NCBI GenBank assembly: GCA_016712265.1
Contig: JADJRJ010000030.1
Location: 868,001-932,000, forward strand
Length of the DNA stretch: 64,000 nt
Source of the DNA: Gemmatimonadota bacterium
GTDB lineage: Bacteria > Gemmatimonadota > Gemmatimonadetes > Gemmatimonadales > Gemmatimonadaceae
Direction of reading: 5' to 3'
The translations under genes and the position numbers were made by a program. Shown here piece by piece: positions 32,962 to 41,985 of the stretch (the first letter of the stretch is position 1; each line of letters starts with the position of its first letter). The notes below the pieces were generated by a model, which was not told where the DNA came from, did no database searches, and saw nothing but the letters and a program-made list of their open reading frames with translations.

Positions 32962-34561
32962 GTTCCACCCGCCTGTTGAGCAGGCGCCACTGCAGCAGCG
33001 TGAGCCCAATCAGCAACGCAAAGAGCACCCAGCTCAACGCGGACGCATACCCCATGCGCCGGAACTCCCAGGCGTTCTGGTAGATCTGGTAGACCAGGAC
33101 GTCTGTGGACCGCGCCGGGCCGCCCTCGGTCATCACGTAGACCAGCGCGAAGACCTGGAATGACCAGATGATCCCCGTCACGAGCAGGTAGAGCGACACC
33201 GGACGCAGCAGCGGAACCGTGACGTGCCAGAACCGGGTCCAGGGCCCCGCCCCGTCCAGCCGTGCTGCCTCCAACAGGGTGGCAGGCACCCCCTGCAGCC
33301 CGGCCAGGTACACCACCATCTGGTAGCCGAGCTGTACCCAGATGGAGACGACCATGAGGGCCGGCAGCGCCGTGGACGGATCGCCCAGCCAATCGTGGCC
33401 CGAGCCCCCCAGGCGTTGCAGCACATGGTTGAGCAGGCCGTAGTCCGCGTGGTAAATCCACTGCCAGACCATGGCAATGGCGACGTACGAGACGATCGCC
33501 GGGAGGAACACCATCGCGCGCAACACGCGAATGCCGCGCAGGGGTTGGTTGAGCAGCACGGCCGCGCCCAAGGCGAGCCCCATCGTGACCGGGACGTAAA
33601 GCGAGTAGAGCGCCGTGTTCTTCAACGCGTTCCAGAACAGCGGGTCGCGTGCCAGCTCCCGGTAGTTTGCCAGTCCAATGAAGGGCCGGTCGGTCGCCAG
33701 CAAGTCCCAGCGGTACATCGAGAGCCACGCGGTAAACACCAACGGTCCGAGGGTGAAGACCAGGAGATGCAACCCACTCGGGGCAAGAAACCCCCATGCC
33801 GTGCGCGCCGTGCGCCGGGCGGCGAGTGATTGGCTCGGTGACGCGAGCCAGGCGGTGCCCAGGATGCCCGCCGTGCAGGCCCCCCACACGCCGGCGACCA
33901 ACAGCGCCATGAGGCGCCCATTCGGCAGGTGGAGCGCCAGGGGATCAAACCGACCCATCGCGGTGGGCGTCGGCAGCCGCAGCGCGACATCCTGGAGGTA
34001 CCCCCGCACCAGGATCGCCACCACGGCCGTCCCGATCGCCAGCACCGCGACGCCGTCGGCGACGAGGTAGTAGGGCGCCGTCTCCCGGTCGGTCGCGGCG
34101 AGACGCATGCCACGGCGCAGCAGGCCTAACGCCAGAAGGCCGGCCCCGACAGCGACGAGCCACACAATCCAGGGAACGTCCACCGGATTGGCTGCGATGA
34201 CGACGGCACCCACGATGTCCCACGCATCGGCGTCCTTCACGGGCAGGCTGATGAACCGCTGTCGCCAGGTCTGCCAAATCAACACCCGTTCCTCCTCGCG
34301 CAGGCGCTCCGCGGCCGAGCCCAGGGGCCGAGCCATCGTGCGCACGACGGTGTTGATGGGGCCGGCCACCGGGACATAGCGCGTCGCCGTGCGTGCCGGG
34401 CGATAGGTCGAGTCAAACGAGTCCGCCACGGACCGCGCTTCCTCCAGGGCAAGCGCATTTTCCGCCGCGACGCCCACTCGGTACACGATCGCCAGGACGC
34501 CAACGAGCCAGAGCGCACCGAGTAGCGTCCCCCAGCGAACGGCGCGACGTTCCCCCGTCAT
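32951..34561 (-). CDS. Carbohydrate ABC transporter permease, MalF-like, with long N-terminal extension
   Basis: A 536-aa permease, much longer than the usual 290-320 aa. Residues about 255-536 are a normal CUT1 MalF-type domain with six helices and the EAA loop EAARLDGAGPWTRFWHVTVP. The first 250 residues add four predicted membrane helices (about 11-30, 129-149, 166-187, 217-238) and a soluble segment of about 100 residues between the first two, probably periplasmic. The start overlaps the binding-protein stop by 4 bases, which supports translation of the extension. E. coli MalF also has extra N-terminal helices and a periplasmic loop, but this arrangement differs. Leu-Gly as TTA-GGC at 34124-34131. 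Confidence 0.85.
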   Translation of the reverse strand: MTGERRAVRWGTLLGALWLVGVLAIVYRVGVAAENALALEEARSVADSFDSTYRPARTATRYVPVAGPINTVVRTMARPLGSAAERLREEERVLIWQTWRQRFISLPVKDADAWDIVGAVVIAANPVDVPWIVWLVAVGAGLLALGLLRRGMRLAATDRETAPYYLVADGVAVLAIGTAVVAILVRGYLQDVALRLPTPTAMGRFDPLALHLPNGRLMALLVAGVWGACTAGILGTAWLASPSQSLAARRTARTAWGFLAPSGLHLLVFTLGPLVFTAWLSMYRWDLLATDRPFIGLANYRELARDPLFWNALKNTALYSLYVPVTMGLALGAAVLLNQPLRGIRVLRAMVFLPAIVSYVAIAMVWQWIYHADYGLLNHVLQRLGGSGHDWLGDPSTALPALMVVSIWVQLGYQMVVYLAGLQGVPATLLEAARLDGAGPWTRFWHVTVPLLRPVSLYLLVTGIIWSFQVFALVYVMTEGGPARSTDVLVYQIYQNAWEFRRMGYASALSWVLFALLIGLTLLQWRLLNRRVEHAA

Positions 34562-35826
34562 CGGGCGAGTACCGCATCGAGGCGACGGGCCACGTCCCGC
34601 GCCACCTCGCCCACGCTCCGCCCGTGGATGATGACCTGGTCGAGGATGTCGGGAAGCTGGGCCTCGACCTCCCGGAACCGGGCGATGCGCGCCCCCCACG
34701 GAGCGCGACCCGACGCGACTTGTCGCACGAAGGCGGCGTCCAGGCCACTCGAGTCGTTGGGAGTCCACGCGTCTTGCACCGACGGCATGGCGGAAAGCTC
34801 AAGGCCCGCCTCGAGACGTTCGCGTTGCGCGTCCGGGCCCGCCAGCGCAGCGGCGAGGGCCACCGCCAGCTTGCGATGGGTCGTGTTGCGAGGGACCGAC
34901 CACCCCGAGGCAAACAGCGGCGTGCCCACCGTCGCGCCTGGTGCCTTGGGCACCGACACCACCCCCAACCGGAGGCGGCCCGCGGCGAGCTGGGGCCGGA
35001 TATTCGGGATCAACCAGTGTCCACTGGGGAGCAGCGCCAACCGTCCACTGTAGAACAGTCGGCTCTCGTTCCCGGTGACCGCCCGAAAGGCGTTTGGTCG
35101 CGGGGCCACGCGGTGCGTGAGCACGAGCGAGGTGAGGAACTCCAACGATGCGATGCTTTTCGGGCTGTCCAGTGCGCCGGAGGCGCGCTGCCCACTCGCG
35201 TCGAGGATATCTCCGCCCCCGGACCAGATGAGGGCCTGCCAGGCGTAGAAGGGACGCATCACGGCCGTCCCCCATTGATCCGTCACCCCGTCGCCATCCA
35301 GGTCGCGGGTGAGCGCGCGCGCCGTCGTGATGAACTCCTCCCAGCTCCACCCGTCCGTTGGCTCGGGAATTCCCGCCGCCTCGAACAGGGCACGGTTGTA
35401 GTAGTACACCACGGGTGAAAATCCCTTGGGAAACGCATAGACCGCCGGGCCGCGCGAAAAGATCTCCAGCACGTTCGGGTAGTAGTCGTCGAGCGAGACG
35501 CCCACCCGCGGCGCAAACGGACGGAGGTCCAGCAGCACCGACGCGTCCACGAACGCGGGCACGTCGATGTTGTCGAGCAGGAAGACATCGGGCGGCGCAC
35601 CGGACGCGATCGACGTGATCACCTTCTCGCGATACTCAGCCTGGTTGGCCACCGGCTCGTTCTCGACGCGTACCCCGGGGTGCGCTTCCTCAAACGCCCG
35701 GATCGCCGGCAGGTCCAGCGCGTTCTCGGCCGGGGTTTGCCACGAGGTCATCCGGAGGACCGTGACGGGCGTGTCGGGGCCGCACGCACAAAGTGCGAGC
35801 AGCATCCCGACCAGCGGCGACTTCAT
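34558..35826 (-). CDS. ABC transporter extracellular sugar-binding lipoprotein
   Basis: A 422-aa solute-binding protein of the CUT1 type. The signal peptide ends at the lipobox LCAC, so it is membrane-anchored. Family features include RMTSWQTPAENA, FEEAHPGVRVENEPV, SGAPPDVFLLDNIDVPAFVDAS and the sugar-stacking aromatic stretch VVYYYNRALFEAAGIPEPTDGWSWEEF. It delivers an oligosaccharide or glycoside to the two permeases. The ATPase gene is immediately upstream with a 4-base overlap. The sugar is unknown; the adjacent glycosidases suggest an alpha-linked glucoside or mannoside (inference). Confidence 0.9.
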   Translation of the reverse strand: MKSPLVGMLLALCACGPDTPVTVLRMTSWQTPAENALDLPAIRAFEEAHPGVRVENEPVANQAEYREKVITSIASGAPPDVFLLDNIDVPAFVDASVLLDLRPFAPRVGVSLDDYYPNVLEIFSRGPAVYAFPKGFSPVVYYYNRALFEAAGIPEPTDGWSWEEFITTARALTRDLDGDGVTDQWGTAVMRPFYAWQALIWSGGGDILDASGQRASGALDSPKSIASLEFLTSLVLTHRVAPRPNAFRAVTGNESRLFYSGRLALLPSGHWLIPNIRPQLAAGRLRLGVVSVPKAPGATVGTPLFASGWSVPRNTTHRKLAVALAAALAGPDAQRERLEAGLELSAMPSVQDAWTPNDSSGLDAAFVRQVASGRAPWGARIARFREVEAQLPDILDQVIIHGRSVGEVARDVARRLDAVLAR

Positions 35827-36890
35827 GCGCGACCCCGACCGGCGAGGCGTCCCGCCACATCAAAGACCAGGGCCTGGCTCGCCTCGACGGACACCGGGAC
35901 GACCGCGCCAGCGACCACGGTGGCGTGCCCGGGCACGCGGGCGCGCAATTCCGTCCCATCGGCCAGCGCCAGGTGAACAATCGTCTCGGCGCCGAGCGGC
36001 TCCACGAGGACCACCGTCGCCTCGATGGCGCTGTCGGCCGGGCCAAGGCGGAGGTGTTCAGGGCGCACCGCGAGGGTGGCGTCGCCAGGGGTCGCATGGA
36101 CCCCCATCGTCAGCGGCCCAGTGAAGACCTGGCGGCTCCCGAGCCCGTCCACCCGCCCGGGGATGGTGTTGATGAGCGGCGAACCAACAAACTGCGCGGT
36201 GAAGAGGGTTGCCGGGGTCCCGTAGACCTCCATCGGGGGGGCGCACTGCTCCAGCTTGCCCTCGTGCATCACCGCCACCCGCTGGGCCATCGACATGGCC
36301 TCGACCTGGTCGTGCGTGACGTGGATGATCGTGATCCCGAGGCGCCGATGGAGCCGCACCAGCTCCGCGCGCGTCGCCGCCCGCACCTGGGCATCGAGGT
36401 TGGAGAGCGGCTCGTCGAACAGAAAGACCGCCGGCTCGCGCACGAGGGCCCGGGCCAGTGCCACCCGCTGGCGTTGGCCGCCGGAGAGTTCGGCCGGCCG
36501 CCGGCTGAGGTACGCAGCGATACCTAACGATTCGGCGACCTCGCGCGCGCGACGGCCGCGCTCGCCCGCGTCCACCTTCCGCATCCGTAGCGGGAACTCG
36601 ATGTTCTCCTGCACCGTGAAGTGCGGGTACAACGCGTAGTTCTGGAAGACCATCGCCACGTCCCGGTCGCCGGGCGGGAGCTCGGTGACATCCTGCTCGC
36701 CGATGAGGACGCGCCCCATCGTGGGCGTCTCCAGCCCGGCGATCATCCGGAGTGCCGTGGTCTTGCCGCAGCCCGACGGCCCGACCAGCACGAGGAACTC
36801 GCCTTCCGCGACGTCGATCGACAGCCCGGCCACGGCCGTGCTGCCGTCCGGGAAGCGCTTGACGAGGTGTTGCAGCCGGACGCCGGCCAT
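35823..36890 (-). CDS. ugpC: Sugar ABC transporter ATP-binding protein (MalK/UgpC-like)
   Basis: A 355-aa ATPase. Walker A is GPSGCGKTT, the Q-loop is in VFQNYALYPHFTV, the signature is LSGGQRQR, Walker B is VFLFDEPLSNLDA and the switch His is in IIHVTHDQVEAM. A C-terminal TOBE/OB regulatory domain ends the protein (AIRPEHLRLG-type region, about 280-350). It energises the importer formed with the MalF/MalG-like permeases. It starts 1 base after the glycosidase stop. Unlike many MalK genes it sits directly in the importer operon, so it is probably dedicated rather than shared. Confidence 0.93.
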   Translation of the reverse strand: MAGVRLQHLVKRFPDGSTAVAGLSIDVAEGEFLVLVGPSGCGKTTALRMIAGLETPTMGRVLIGEQDVTELPPGDRDVAMVFQNYALYPHFTVQENIEFPLRMRKVDAGERGRRAREVAESLGIAAYLSRRPAELSGGQRQRVALARALVREPAVFLFDEPLSNLDAQVRAATRAELVRLHRRLGITIIHVTHDQVEAMSMAQRVAVMHEGKLEQCAPPMEVYGTPATLFTAQFVGSPLINTIPGRVDGLGSRQVFTGPLTMGVHATPGDATLAVRPEHLRLGPADSAIEATVVLVEPLGAETIVHLALADGTELRARVPGHATVVAGAVVPVSVEASQALVFDVAGRLAGRGRA

Positions 36891-38684
36891 CTAGCTATTC
36901 CCCAGTGCCAACGTGGCCTGGCGCCGCGCGTCGCCTGACGCCCCAAGGTGCACCGCACACGGCGCATCGCTCGCGCGGAGGTGGATCGGGGGCCCTTCCA
37001 GGTGCTCGACGACCACCCGGCCTGGTTCCCAGCGAGCCGACCAGCGGGTGAGACCGGTGCGGAGTCCGCGAACCGTCAGGCCGTGCAGCGCCGGCGGGAG
37101 CTCCACCCGCAGGTCGCATCCGGCGCCCCAGGGGTGCGGCGCGAGGCCAAGCACGCCGTGCATCATCGGGGAGACCAGGGCCGCCGCCGACCATGCCTGG
37201 TCACTGCACACCCCTGCTCCATCGCCGGTCTCACCATGCAACACCTCATCAAAGGCCCCAAGGTTCCGCTGCCCGATCAATCCCGCAATCGTCCCGAGTC
37301 GCTCGACGGCTCGATCCCCCTCGCCCGCCACGGCGTCGGCCAGGGCAGCCCACCCGGTGAAGAGCGGCCACACCGCCCCCGAGTGATAACCCTTTGGATC
37401 GTACCGCGGGCTGTCGACCGGAATCAACCGCAGCCCCCACGACGACATGAAACGTGGGTGCGCCAGCGCGCGCAGCACCTCATCCCTGCTGGACGAACGA
37501 TCGACACCGAGCGCAATCGGCACGGCGGCCAGCGCGGTCAGCTCCGACTCGAGCCGACCGGAGGCATCGCGATGCAGTGCCAGACGGCCATTCGGCAGGC
37601 GAAGCCCTTCCATCGCCGCCACTGCCTTCTGTCGGGAAGCTACCAGCCACGGCACCCACTCCCGATCCACAGCCTGGGCGACCTCCGCGATCCGACCCAG
37701 CGCGTCGATCCAGCACGCGGCCACATACGAGGTCACGGATCCGCCGCCCAACGGCCCCATCTCGATCCAGCCGTGGCCAATGCCGTCGTTCTCTGGCAGG
37801 CCGTCGTGGTCCCGGTCACACGCCGCCACATACGACACCGCCCGACGCACCGCCGGCCACCACCGTCGCACCGTGTCGACGTCGCCCGTCCAGGCCGCAA
37901 ACTGGGCGACGGCGCGCACAAACAACGGCGTCGCATCGGCGGCGTCGTAGTGCACCACGCCGCTCATCGACACCTCGTGTGCCACCTTGCCCGTGACATC
38001 CGCGGTTGATGCGAGGAGGTCGATCGCCGCTCGGGCCTCTTCGAACATGCCGAGGGCCAGCATCGCGTCGACACACCAGCAGGTGTCGCGGCCGAAGAAC
38101 CAGGCATAGCCGGGGCGTGAATGATTCCAGCCGGGCCGCGTCGGGGCGTACCCGGCGACGAGACCGTGGCGCCCCTGCAAGTTGCTCGTGAGGAAGTTCG
38201 CGAGCCGTGTCCTCGCCCACGCGAATCCTGCGTCAAACACCTGGTCGTCGTGGGCCCATGACGCGCTGCGTGTGCGCAACGACGCCTCGCGCGTGACCTG
38301 GCCGTCGACGGCCGCCGCGAGGCCACGAAGGGGGGCGAAGTGTTGGGTGGCGGTGGCGCGCCACGCGAGCCGGAGCGTAACGCCGGGCCGGCCCACCACA
38401 CGGACCAGGGGCGCGGCATCGTCCGCCTCCACGGTCACCGACTCGACCCCATCCCCAGAAATGCACACGCGATGTTGTCCGTCGCTCCCCGACACGAGGA
38501 TCGAGTGCCGGTCAGCATCCGCGCGCGTCTCGACACGAAGCGGGCGCAGCGCCCCCGACGGCATCGGCCAGGCGAGGCGAAGTGGGACGCGGAACTCCAC
38601 GGCGATCGCTTCCTGCGTCGCGGCCACGGGCGAGATCTCATGGTACCAGGCGGCGTCGTGCACATCACCCACCAGCGTCTCCAC
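36891..38684 (-). CDS. Six-hairpin glycosidase-like protein, N-terminus disrupted by frame changes
   Basis: An open frame of 597 codons (GTG start). It begins mid-domain with ETLVGDVHDAAWYHEISPV and contains GYAWFFGRDTCWCVDAMLALG, YVAACDRDHDGLPENDGIGHGWIEMGP and YDPKGYHSGAVWPLFTGW. These are typical of (alpha/alpha)6 enzymes of the amylo-alpha-1,6-glucosidase/GH63/trehalase-like groups. The missing N-terminal beta region is readable in the other two frames of 38690-38905 (for example GTPHGLMTGTASDGVRELWL, then VTVREVEVSG). The gene is therefore either broken by indels or affected by sequencing error, and may be continuous with the amidotransferase-like gene upstream. It probably trims the imported sugar. 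Confidence 0.75.
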   Translation of the reverse strand: METLVGDVHDAAWYHEISPVAATQEAIAVEFRVPLRLAWPMPSGALRPLRVETRADADRHSILVSGSDGQHRVCISGDGVESVTVEADDAAPLVRVVGRPGVTLRLAWRATATQHFAPLRGLAAAVDGQVTREASLRTRSASWAHDDQVFDAGFAWARTRLANFLTSNLQGRHGLVAGYAPTRPGWNHSRPGYAWFFGRDTCWCVDAMLALGMFEEARAAIDLLASTADVTGKVAHEVSMSGVVHYDAADATPLFVRAVAQFAAWTGDVDTVRRWWPAVRRAVSYVAACDRDHDGLPENDGIGHGWIEMGPLGGGSVTSYVAACWIDALGRIAEVAQAVDREWVPWLVASRQKAVAAMEGLRLPNGRLALHRDASGRLESELTALAAVPIALGVDRSSSRDEVLRALAHPRFMSSWGLRLIPVDSPRYDPKGYHSGAVWPLFTGWAALADAVAGEGDRAVERLGTIAGLIGQRNLGAFDEVLHGETGDGAGVCSDQAWSAAALVSPMMHGVLGLAPHPWGAGCDLRVELPPALHGLTVRGLRTGLTRWSARWEPGRVVVEHLEGPPIHLRASDAPCAVHLGASGDARRQATLALGNS

Positions 38685-38689
38685 CCACC

Positions 38690-38920
38690 GCGTGCCACTC
38701 TCCGACTCCAGCCAGCGCCGCAGACGCCCCGCTCACCTCCACCTCGCGCACCGTTACCCCCACCGCTGCTGGCGATGGTCATCCCCCCATCCAGCATGCA
38801 CAGGGGATGGAGCCACAACTCCCGCACCCCGTCTGACGCGGTCCCGGTCATCAGGCCATGCGGGGTGCCTAACGTTACCGGCCACGACGCGTGAACCTTC
38901 GCGCCGGATCGCCGGATCGG
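38690..38920 (-). pseudogene. Frame-broken junction between the amidotransferase-like and glycosidase genes
   Basis: Coding-like sequence passes through all three minus-strand frames here. It goes from the frame of the upstream gene (ending SADPAIRR), to SGAKVHASWPVTLGTPHGLM, then GVTVREVEVSG, then GRLRRWLESESGTRWVETLV, which is the frame of the downstream glycosidase. Each step is a +1 change, so the three together restore the original frame. The TTA-GGC Leu-Gly motif at 38867-38874 is in frame only in the second segment, which supports that segment being real coding sequence. Confidence 0.7.
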
Positions 38921-39701
38921 CCGAGGGCACGCTGCCCAACGGCGGCAGCGGTCGAGGCGCCGGCACGGGAGCCACCGCGGCATGGTGCCCACTCGCGGCC
39001 GGCCACCAGACCCGCCCGGAGGAGCCCCAATCGCGCGTCAACAGGTTGCGCAGCACGGTGTCGCGCTGGGCGTGCAGGAGCGGGTCGCCACTCGTCAGGC
39101 ACAGATGGGCGCCAACGCAACGGATTGAGCCCTCACCCACGGCATACTCCCACGCCACGACCTCGTCGGCGTCCAGGTGCACGTACGATCGATCCACGCC
39201 GATCACCCCACCCTCGGGCCACTGGGGTCGACGGTACCTGGTGCCAGCCACCGCGTCGCCCTCACGCGCCATCCAGGTGAATGTCCCCTGCTGGAGCCCT
39301 CCAAACAGCGGATGCGGCCCGTAACCCTGCACGCCACGGATGTGCGGATATCCGGGCCACTCACGAAAGGCCGCGGGCCAGCGTGGGTCCTCCTCGTGCC
39401 GCCACCGGGCGGGTCGCGTAAGCTCGGGCGCAGGCCCCGGCGCGCCCAGTCGCTGCGCGATCGGGGTCGCCAGCAGGGTCAGGACGACCGTTCCCCCTCG
39501 CGCCACATGCTCGGCGAGCGTGCACTCGAGGTCACCGCCCAACTCGGGCACGCGCGACCCCGCATGCACCCACACCAGCGCGTCCGTATCGATCGCCTGC
39601 CCCGGTGAGACGATCTCCACCGACACCCCGTTCGCCGCGCACCAGGCGAGCGCGGCTGCCCCCTCGGCGTCGTTAGGCGGGATCCACAGGGAGACCCGCA
39701 T
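38754..39701 (-). CDS. Class I glutamine amidotransferase-like (ThuA/DUF4960-like) domain protein
   Basis: An open frame of 315 aa starting MRVSLWIPPNDAEGAAALAW. The first 240 residues look like a flavodoxin-like/class I amidotransferase fold: ALVWVHAGSRVPELG, EHVARGGTVVLTLLATPIAQ, and a late GSIRCVGAHLCLTSGDPLLHAQ. I see no catalytic Cys-His-Glu triad, as in the ThuA-type domains found beside glycosidases. The last 50 residues are low-quality because the frame is wrong after about 38910. It starts 4 bases after the larger glycosidase. It probably formed one polypeptide with the downstream glycosidase. The motif CGTTAGGC lies in it at 39671-39678 (Pro-Asn). Confidence 0.65.
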   Translation of the reverse strand: MRVSLWIPPNDAEGAAALAWCAANGVSVEIVSPGQAIDTDALVWVHAGSRVPELGGDLECTLAEHVARGGTVVLTLLATPIAQRLGAPGPAPELTRPARWRHEEDPRWPAAFREWPGYPHIRGVQGYGPHPLFGGLQQGTFTWMAREGDAVAGTRYRRPQWPEGGVIGVDRSYVHLDADEVVAWEYAVGEGSIRCVGAHLCLTSGDPLLHAQRDTVLRNLLTRDWGSSGRVWWPAASGHHAAVAPVPAPRPLPPLGSVPSADPAIRREGSRVVAGNVRHPAWPDDRDRVRRGAGVVAPSPVHAGWGDDHRQQRWG

Positions 39702-39705
39702 CTCG

Positions 39706-41985
39706 CTACCGCGCGAAGACGATGGGCTCCCCAACGCGCCCAAGGTGTGTCACCTCCCCAAAGGTCGCCGTGAGGAGTCCCCCTTCCCCAAGCACCGTGA
39801 GTTCGCGCCCGTCGATGCGCACACCGGTGAGGGCGAAGGACTCCACCGCGCACGGCAGCGGATCGATCGTCACCTGCGCGGCAGAAACGCGCACGCCGGC
39901 GACGTACTGGATGATCAGGTCCACCACCCAGGAGTGCTGGTAGTCGTCGATCCCACGGTACACTGACGCCGCACCGGTGTGCGGGTTGTAGTGCTCATAG
40001 CAGTTGGGCCGCTGCAGGTCGCCATCGTGGAACATCATGTGGACGAACCGCTGCAGCAGGTGCGCCGCCGCCGCCCGAAGTTCCGGCCGCTCGGGGGTGG
40101 CCCACCGCCCCAGGGCCTCGACCAGGTGACTATTGGTCATTGGCCAGACGCGGCCGTTCCACGGACAGACGTGGCGCTTGCCCTTCCATTCGGCGGTGGC
40201 CGAGAAGAGGGGGTCGTCGAGGGCCGACGACGGCACCGGATAGTTTGTCCAGAAACGGGCGGGATCGAGCAGGTTCGCCATCAGCCCCGGCAGGTGCTCC
40301 TCCGTCGCGAGGTCGGTGAAGTACGGGTAGAAACAGACGGCGGCGGCGACCTCGGTGCGCTGGCCGGTGCGGGGATCAACGTCGGAGAACATCTGCCGGG
40401 TGGGATCCCACATCCGCTCCCGCACGGCACGGGCGGTGCGCGCCGCATACCCACCCCAATGGCGCGCTTCCCCCGGCTGCCCGACCCGCGGCGCCAGTCG
40501 CTCCAAAGCGCGGAACAGGGCATAGGCATAGACCGTGACATCGATCCCCTTCAGCCGGATCCGGTTCTCCCATCCGTAGGAGTCCGCGCCAGCGTCCACC
40601 GCCTGGTAGCGCGACATGTACTCCTGCCCCGTCTCGTACTGGTCCACGACATCGAACATCCCGGTGGAATCCCGGTCGCGGGTGGCCACGAGCCACTCCG
40701 CGTGGGCCGACAGGCTGGGATAGAGCTGCGCCGTGAAGTCGTCGTCGGGGCGCAAGCAATCGAGGGCCTCGAAGGCATCGCCCCAGTTCGCATGGTAGAA
40801 GTCCGTGCCCTGCAGGTGGTTTACGTACACCCTCCCATGCAGGGCTCCGTTTGGCCGCTGGTGGTCGAAGATCGTGCGCAGCACTCCCTGGGCGTGTGCC
40901 GGATCCTGCCGCCAGCGCAATTCCCGCACATGACACTGGGCGCTGTAGGTGATCGGCATGTGAAAGAACCCGATCCCCTCGCAGACCGTCGGCCACTGGT
41001 AGTTCCCCACCTCGCCCTGGATGCTGTTCAGGAACAGGCCGTACCAGCGGTAGTAGTAGTACCGCTCGAGGTAGGGGTCCGAGCACCGGAACTGCGGCAC
41101 CGACTCGAAGAACTCGCGCCAGCGCCGCCGCGTCGCCCGCGCCAGCGAGGGTGCGGGAAGGGGGCGATTCGGCACAATCACCGGCACCGAGCTGGGTGTG
41201 GGCCCGCCGCCCTGGCGGATCGCGGCGATGCCTAACGGGGTGGCCTTGCGGCCCGGATGGCGGGGATCCTCCTGTGGCCGCACACGCATGGCGAAGCCGA
41301 CCTGTCGCACGGGGAGGGGGGCCGCGACCCGGGCATGCACGGCCGCGTAGAGCAGGCCGTCGGTGGTGATCCCCTCGAGGCGCACGCGCGACGGCAGGCG
41401 ATCCAACTCCCACAACTCCCCAAACGGGGTGTAACGCCAATGCGGCTGCAGCGCGCTGCGTTCCGATAACGTGGCGGACCAGCTGGTGGCCTCGCCGAGC
41501 ACCGCGAGTTCGCACCGCAGGTCGATGGGCACCTCGCGTCGGTCGCTGACGCGTCGGGTGAAGCCGAGCGAGCCATCAAAGGTCGTGGCTGCCACGTCGA
41601 GCCCGCGCGTGTCCTGCACCGTCCACGCGACCGCATTCAGCACGGCGGCCCCGGCACCCTCCACGGTCCACTCCGAGGCGAAGATCCCGCGGGGGTGCAC
41701 CGAACGCACCTCGCGGGCCGTGACGCCATCGCCCAGGTCGTACGTCACGGTCAACTCCGCCGGCGTCCATCGCCGACCCGCCACGCGCAGCGGCCGCTCC
41801 CGCCCCTCCGCATCGAGCCAGGTGACCGTGAAGAGCGGCCCCACCTGGTATTGGTAGACCGTGCCTTCGTCCCAGAATCCGGGTGCATCGAGCCACGCGG
41901 GAAACGGCGGGGCGAAGATGATCCCGTCCCCGCTGCCGAGGAACCACTTGTCCTCGCGGGCGAGCAGCTCGATCGGGTCGGTCAC
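39706..41985 (-). CDS. Large six-hairpin glycoside hydrolase, GH63/mannosylglycerate-hydrolase-like
   Basis: A 759-aa protein. An N-terminal beta domain (about 1-270) begins TDPIELLAREDKWFLGSGDG. An (alpha/alpha)6 catalytic domain follows (about 300-759) with YYYYRWYGLFLNSIQG, WPTVCEGIGFFHMPITYSAQ, DQYETGQEYMSRYQAVD and WKGKRHVCPWNGRVWPMTNS. These blocks resemble the MGH1/GH63 group, which hydrolyses mannosyl- or glucosyl-glycerate and related alpha-glucosides. No signal peptide is present, so it should act on imported sugar in the cytoplasm. The GTG start overlaps the peroxiredoxin stop (GTGA). A Leu-Gly is encoded TTA-GGC at 41230-41237. Confidence 0.82.
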   Translation of the reverse strand: MTDPIELLAREDKWFLGSGDGIIFAPPFPAWLDAPGFWDEGTVYQYQVGPLFTVTWLDAEGRERPLRVAGRRWTPAELTVTYDLGDGVTAREVRSVHPRGIFASEWTVEGAGAAVLNAVAWTVQDTRGLDVAATTFDGSLGFTRRVSDRREVPIDLRCELAVLGEATSWSATLSERSALQPHWRYTPFGELWELDRLPSRVRLEGITTDGLLYAAVHARVAAPLPVRQVGFAMRVRPQEDPRHPGRKATPLGIAAIRQGGGPTPSSVPVIVPNRPLPAPSLARATRRRWREFFESVPQFRCSDPYLERYYYYRWYGLFLNSIQGEVGNYQWPTVCEGIGFFHMPITYSAQCHVRELRWRQDPAHAQGVLRTIFDHQRPNGALHGRVYVNHLQGTDFYHANWGDAFEALDCLRPDDDFTAQLYPSLSAHAEWLVATRDRDSTGMFDVVDQYETGQEYMSRYQAVDAGADSYGWENRIRLKGIDVTVYAYALFRALERLAPRVGQPGEARHWGGYAARTARAVRERMWDPTRQMFSDVDPRTGQRTEVAAAVCFYPYFTDLATEEHLPGLMANLLDPARFWTNYPVPSSALDDPLFSATAEWKGKRHVCPWNGRVWPMTNSHLVEALGRWATPERPELRAAAAHLLQRFVHMMFHDGDLQRPNCYEHYNPHTGAASVYRGIDDYQHSWVVDLIIQYVAGVRVSAAQVTIDPLPCAVESFALTGVRIDGRELTVLGEGGLLTATFGEVTHLGRVGEPIVFAR

